Shown here: piece after piece, positions 26,387 through 29,251 of the stretch
How positions within the stretch are numbered: the stretch's first letter is position 1
How the letters are laid out: every line of letters starts with the position of its first letter
Assembly: GCA_031401675.1 (NCBI GenBank)
Contig: JANNRR010000091.1
Coordinates: 1-29,251 of the forward strand
Direction: 5' to 3'
DNA from: JANNRR01 sp031401675
GTDB lineage: Bacteria > Pseudomonadota > Alphaproteobacteria > Rhodobacterales > Rhodobacteraceae
DNA: 29,251 nt
Made by a program: the position numbers and the translations under genes
The notes under the pieces: model-generated
The model's database searches: none
What the model was told of the DNA's origin: nothing
The model's input: the letters and a program-made list of their open reading frames with translations, nothing else

Positions 26387-27424
26387 TCATGACTTGCCGT
26401 CCAGTCGTACCGCGCGCGCGGAGCGGACGCTTTCATCGGCAGCTAGGCAGATGGCCAGCGACTGCACTGCATCGTGCAGGTGCCGGGTCAGGTCGATATC
26501 CTGATCGATGGCGCGGGCGACGAAAGCTGCTTGACGGTCGCAAAGCTGCTGGTGGCCGGGTTCGTCTGCCATCGAGATATCGGCATCCTTTTGGCCGACC
26601 CTGTGCACCCGAAGAAGCGAGGTCTTCGTATGGGTGTCGATATCATCCGACCGTGCGCCGTCCGGCATCCTGATCGAAACCGCGCCGTTCGGGCTGACCA
26701 CGTCCTTTACGAAAAACGCGGTGTCCGACATCATCGGGCCCCAGCCGGCCTCGTACCAGCCCAAGGATCCGTCTGCAAACAGCACCTGAAAATGCCCGTA
26801 ATTGTACATGTCGGGCGCGATTTCGGATGACAGGCGCAGGCCCATGCCGCGCACCTCGACCGGGGCGGCATCGGTGATCTGGCACATCACATCGACATAA
26901 TGCACGCCGCAATCGACGATGGGGCTGGTGGTCTGCATCAGCGCCTTGTGCACATCCCAGGTCGGGCCGGAGGATTGCTGGTTGAGGTTGAGCCGGAAAA
27001 CGTAAGGCCCGCCCAAAGCCCGCGCCTCGGCGATCAGCCGCTGCCACGACGGGTGATGGCGCAGGATATAGCCGACCACCACCTTTTTGCCGGTGGCCAG
27101 CGCCCGTGCCTGGACGCGGCGCGCATCGGCGACCGTGGTGGCAAGCGGCTTTTCCACGAAGACATGGCAACCTGCGTCCATCGCGGCGCAGGCGTAATCG
27201 GCGTGACTGTCGGAATAGGTTGCGATGCTGACCAGATCGGGCTGCAGGCGGGCAAGCGCTTCGGTGTAGTCGGTGAAAAGCGGATAGGCGTTCAATTCGG
27301 CTGGCAGGGTTACCGCCGAACGGTTCACCAGCCCGACGATCCGGAACGCCGGATCATGGTGATAGGCCAGCGCGTGGCTGCGGCCCATGTTGCCAAGCCC
27401 GGCGACGAGGACGCTTATGGTCAC
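26387..27424 (-). CDS. Gfo/Idh/MocA-family NAD(P)-dependent oxidoreductase
   Basis: 345 residues. The N-terminal Rossmann fold has AGLGNMGRSHA (8-18) for NAD(P), the family motif EKP is at 91-93 (FVEKPLATT), and the C-terminal catalytic region has DCGVHYVDVM with His175. Members oxidise or reduce sugars, sugar acids or inositols. It is placed between the permease and ATPase genes of a sugar importer, so it probably acts on the imported compound (inference). The GTG start at 27424 overlaps the TGA of the permease (GTGA), which implies translational coupling; the frame is open further up to 27619, but that part lies inside the permease gene and shows no family sequence. Confidence 0.93.
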   Translation of the reverse strand: MTISVLVAGLGNMGRSHALAYHHDPAFRIVGLVNRSAVTLPAELNAYPLFTDYTEALARLQPDLVSIATYSDSHADYACAAMDAGCHVFVEKPLATTVADARRVQARALATGKKVVVGYILRHHPSWQRLIAEARALGGPYVFRLNLNQQSSGPTWDVHKALMQTTSPIVDCGVHYVDVMCQITDAAPVEVRGMGLRLSSEIAPDMYNYGHFQVLFADGSLGWYEAGWGPMMSDTAFFVKDVVSPNGAVSIRMPDGARSDDIDTHTKTSLLRVHRVGQKDADISMADEPGHQQLCDRQAAFVARAIDQDIDLTRHLHDAVQSLAICLAADESVRSARAVRLDGKS

Positions 27425-28260
27425 TTGACCGCCCCCGCCGTGATGCCGCGGATCAGCTGCCGCGAAAAGATCAGATAGAGCACCAGCACCGGCAGGATCG
27501 CGAGGCTCAAGGCTGCCAGCACCGCGTTCCAGTTGGTGACGAACTGGCCGATGAAGACCTGGCTGCCGAGGGTCAGCGTCTTGGTCGCCTCGGCCGGGGC
27601 CAGGATCAGCGGGAACCACAGGTCGTTCCAGATCGGGATCATCGAAAACACCGCCACCGTCGCCATCGCCGGGCGCACCAGCGGCAGCACCAGCCGGAAG
27701 AAGATGCGGTATTCCGACAGGCCGTCGATGCGGCCGGCGTTCTTCAGATCGTCCGACACCTGCTTCATGAATTCCGACAGGATGAACACCGCCAGCGGCA
27801 GCCCCTGGGCGGTGTAGACCAGGATCAGCGCCATCAGCGTGTTGACGAGGCCCGAGGCCACCATCAGCTGCAGGATGGCCACGGTGCCAAGCCGGATCGG
27901 GATCATGATGCCAAGCGCCAGATACAGGCCCATCATGAGGTTGCCGCGGAACCGGTATTCGCTGAGGGCAAAGGCGGCCATGGCACCGAACAGCAGCACG
28001 AAGAACAGCGATGCAACGGTGACGGTCATCGAGTTCAGGAAGTACTGGAAGAAATCGCCCTGTTTCAGCACGGTCTGAAAGCCGATCCAGTCGAGCGTTT
28101 CCGCCGTGGGCGGCGTCAGCGGCTCGGCAAAGATCGCGCGGCGCGACTTGAAGGCGTTGATGACGATGACATAGACCGGGAACAGCGCGATCAGGGTATA
28201 GCCTGCGAGCACCGCGTGGGCGGCCAGGGTGCGGGGCCAGGAGGAACGGGCGGCGGCCAT
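27421..28260 (-). CDS. Carbohydrate ABC transporter permease, MalG type
   Basis: 279 residues with about six membrane helices. The cytoplasmic coupling loop that contacts the ATPase is visible as GRIDGLSEYRIFFRLVLPL (EAA motif, about 195-214). Together with the MalF-type permease it forms the membrane channel. The ATG is preceded by AGGGGAAG at suitable distance and lies 9 nt after the upstream permease stop. Its TGA overlaps the dehydrogenase start. No sign of truncation. Confidence 0.95.
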   Translation of the reverse strand: MAAARSSWPRTLAAHAVLAGYTLIALFPVYVIVINAFKSRRAIFAEPLTPPTAETLDWIGFQTVLKQGDFFQYFLNSMTVTVASLFFVLLFGAMAAFALSEYRFRGNLMMGLYLALGIMIPIRLGTVAILQLMVASGLVNTLMALILVYTAQGLPLAVFILSEFMKQVSDDLKNAGRIDGLSEYRIFFRLVLPLVRPAMATVAVFSMIPIWNDLWFPLILAPAEATKTLTLGSQVFIGQFVTNWNAVLAALSLAILPVLVLYLIFSRQLIRGITAGAVK

Positions 28261-28269
28261 GATCTTCCC

Positions 28270-29187
28270 CTAGAACTGATAGCGGCGCAGCCGCGTCTGG
28301 ATGGCGAACAGGTAGATGCAGACCCCGATCAGGATGACGAAGAACATGGCGGTGGCGATGGTGGCACCCATGTTCGGATCGCCAAGCTGCAACTGAAAGC
28401 CGAAGAAGGTGCGATAGAGGAAGGTGCCGAGGATGTCGGTGGCATAGTTCGGCCCGGCCAGCGCGCCCTGGGCCGCGTAGATCAGGTCGAACGCGTTGAA
28501 ATTGCCGACGAAGGTCAGGATCGAAATGATGCCGATCGACGGCAGGATCAGCGGCAGCTTGATCTTCCAGAACTGGGCGGCACCGGTGATCCCGTCCATT
28601 TCCGCCGCCTCGATCACCTCGTCGGGGATCGACAGCAGGGCGGCATAGATCAGCATCATCGGAATGCCGACGAACTGCCAGACCGAGATCAGGGCCAGCG
28701 TGGTCAGGGCATATTCCTCCTTGCCCAGCCAGGGCGCGAACAGGACTTTCAGCCCGACGGCATCGAGCATGCCGGGGGCGATGCCCCAGATCGGCGACAG
28801 CATCAGCTTCCAGACGAAGCCGACGATGACGAACGACAGGATGGTCGGAATGAAGATTGCGGTGCGGTAGAACGCCGCCCCGCGCAGCCGCGGGTTCGAC
28901 AGAAGCGCCGCCAGCAGGATGCCGATCGGGTTCTGCACCAGCATGTGGATCAGAAAGAACCAGCCGTTGTTGGCCAGCGCGTTCCAGAAGCTGGCCGACC
29001 AGCGCGGGTCGCCGAACAGCGTGCGGAAATTGCCGAGGCCGTTGAACACCGGCTGCCGGTCGACCGAGGTATAAAGCGACAGGTTCAGCGTTGCGAACAG
29101 CGGCAGGATCATGATCGCCGAATAGACCAGCACGGCCGGGGCCAGAAACACCACGATATGCCAGCGGATCGGCTTGGCGTCAGACAT
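28270..29187 (-). CDS. Sugar ABC transporter permease, MalF type
   Basis: 305 residues with about six membrane helices; the first is FLAPAVLVYSAIMILPLFA near residues 14-32. The coupling-loop (EAA) motif reads AAEMDGITGAAQFWKIKLPL at about 200-219. It pairs with the MalG-type permease directly downstream. The ATG at 29187 follows AGGAGG by five bases, a near-ideal ribosome binding site. In such operons the solute-binding protein gene usually comes first, so it is expected just beyond the right edge. Substrate unknown. Confidence 0.95.
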   Translation of the reverse strand: MSDAKPIRWHIVVFLAPAVLVYSAIMILPLFATLNLSLYTSVDRQPVFNGLGNFRTLFGDPRWSASFWNALANNGWFFLIHMLVQNPIGILLAALLSNPRLRGAAFYRTAIFIPTILSFVIVGFVWKLMLSPIWGIAPGMLDAVGLKVLFAPWLGKEEYALTTLALISVWQFVGIPMMLIYAALLSIPDEVIEAAEMDGITGAAQFWKIKLPLILPSIGIISILTFVGNFNAFDLIYAAQGALAGPNYATDILGTFLYRTFFGFQLQLGDPNMGATIATAMFFVILIGVCIYLFAIQTRLRRYQF

Positions 29188-29217
29188 TCTGCCCTCCTCA
29201 GCTTGCTCCGGGCTTCT

Positions 29218-29251
29218 TTTTGGCGAAAATACCCTCGGGGGGTGCGGGGGG
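29218..29251 (-). other. Intergenic C-tract / TATTTT motif upstream of the permease operon
   Basis: On the minus strand this reads CCCCCCGAGGGTATTTTCGC followed by CAAAAAG. From memory, very similar strings (CCCGAGG, then TATTT, then an AAGAAG-like end) recur near gene ends in Rhodobacterales genomes. It may belong to the 3' end of the gene beyond the edge. Function unknown. Confidence 0.3.

Overview
The window looks like the chromosome of an alphaproteobacterium, most likely of the Rhodobacterales. The reasons are high GC, strong GGAG-type ribosome binding sites, a transglutaminase / ATP-grasp / alpha-E cluster, a very large RTX protein with a serralysin-type secretion domain, a sugar ABC operon, and at the right edge a C-tract plus TATTTT motif that I associate (from memory) with that order. 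No rRNA, tRNA or CRISPR array was seen.

Left part (1-6491): the end of an IS110-family transposase abuts a compact four-gene block. On the minus strand a cytoplasmic-looking subtilisin-like (S8) protease is followed 21 nt later by a ComEC/Rec2-type metallo-beta-lactamase-fold hydrolase. About 780 nt away, divergently on the plus strand, lie a membrane protein with a C-terminal IPT/TIG-like beta domain and a patatin-like phospholipase. The intergenic gap has no convincing gene but is rich in inverted repeats. Protease + hydrolase + membrane protein + phospholipase next to an insertion sequence resembles the toolkit of bacterial immunity or conflict islands. No sensor NTPase, cyclase or TIR gene is present, so it matches no system I can name. 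This is the best candidate for an undescribed system here.

Middle (6731-16308): a GMC-family flavin oxidoreductase (+) and a secreted LprI-like/DUF3298 protein (-) precede three closely packed minus-strand genes. In transcription order these encode a 1106-aa transglutaminase + DUF2126 protein, an 816-aa circularly permuted ATP-grasp + alpha-E fusion, and a 292-aa transglutaminase. The set is a widespread but biochemically poorly defined module predicted to make and break amide/peptide bonds.

Right part (16684-29251): one 2833-codon RTX gene occupies 8.5 kb. It has twelve ~99-118-residue modules, then eight ~168-residue modules of a second kind, then a C-terminal type I secretion domain. Convergent to it is a minus-strand carbohydrate uptake operon: two MalF/MalG-type permeases, a Gfo/Idh/MocA dehydrogenase and a MalK/UgpC-type ATPase. 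Its binding protein is presumably beyond the right edge. A perfect 14-bp palindrome just upstream of the ATPase start is a candidate operator.
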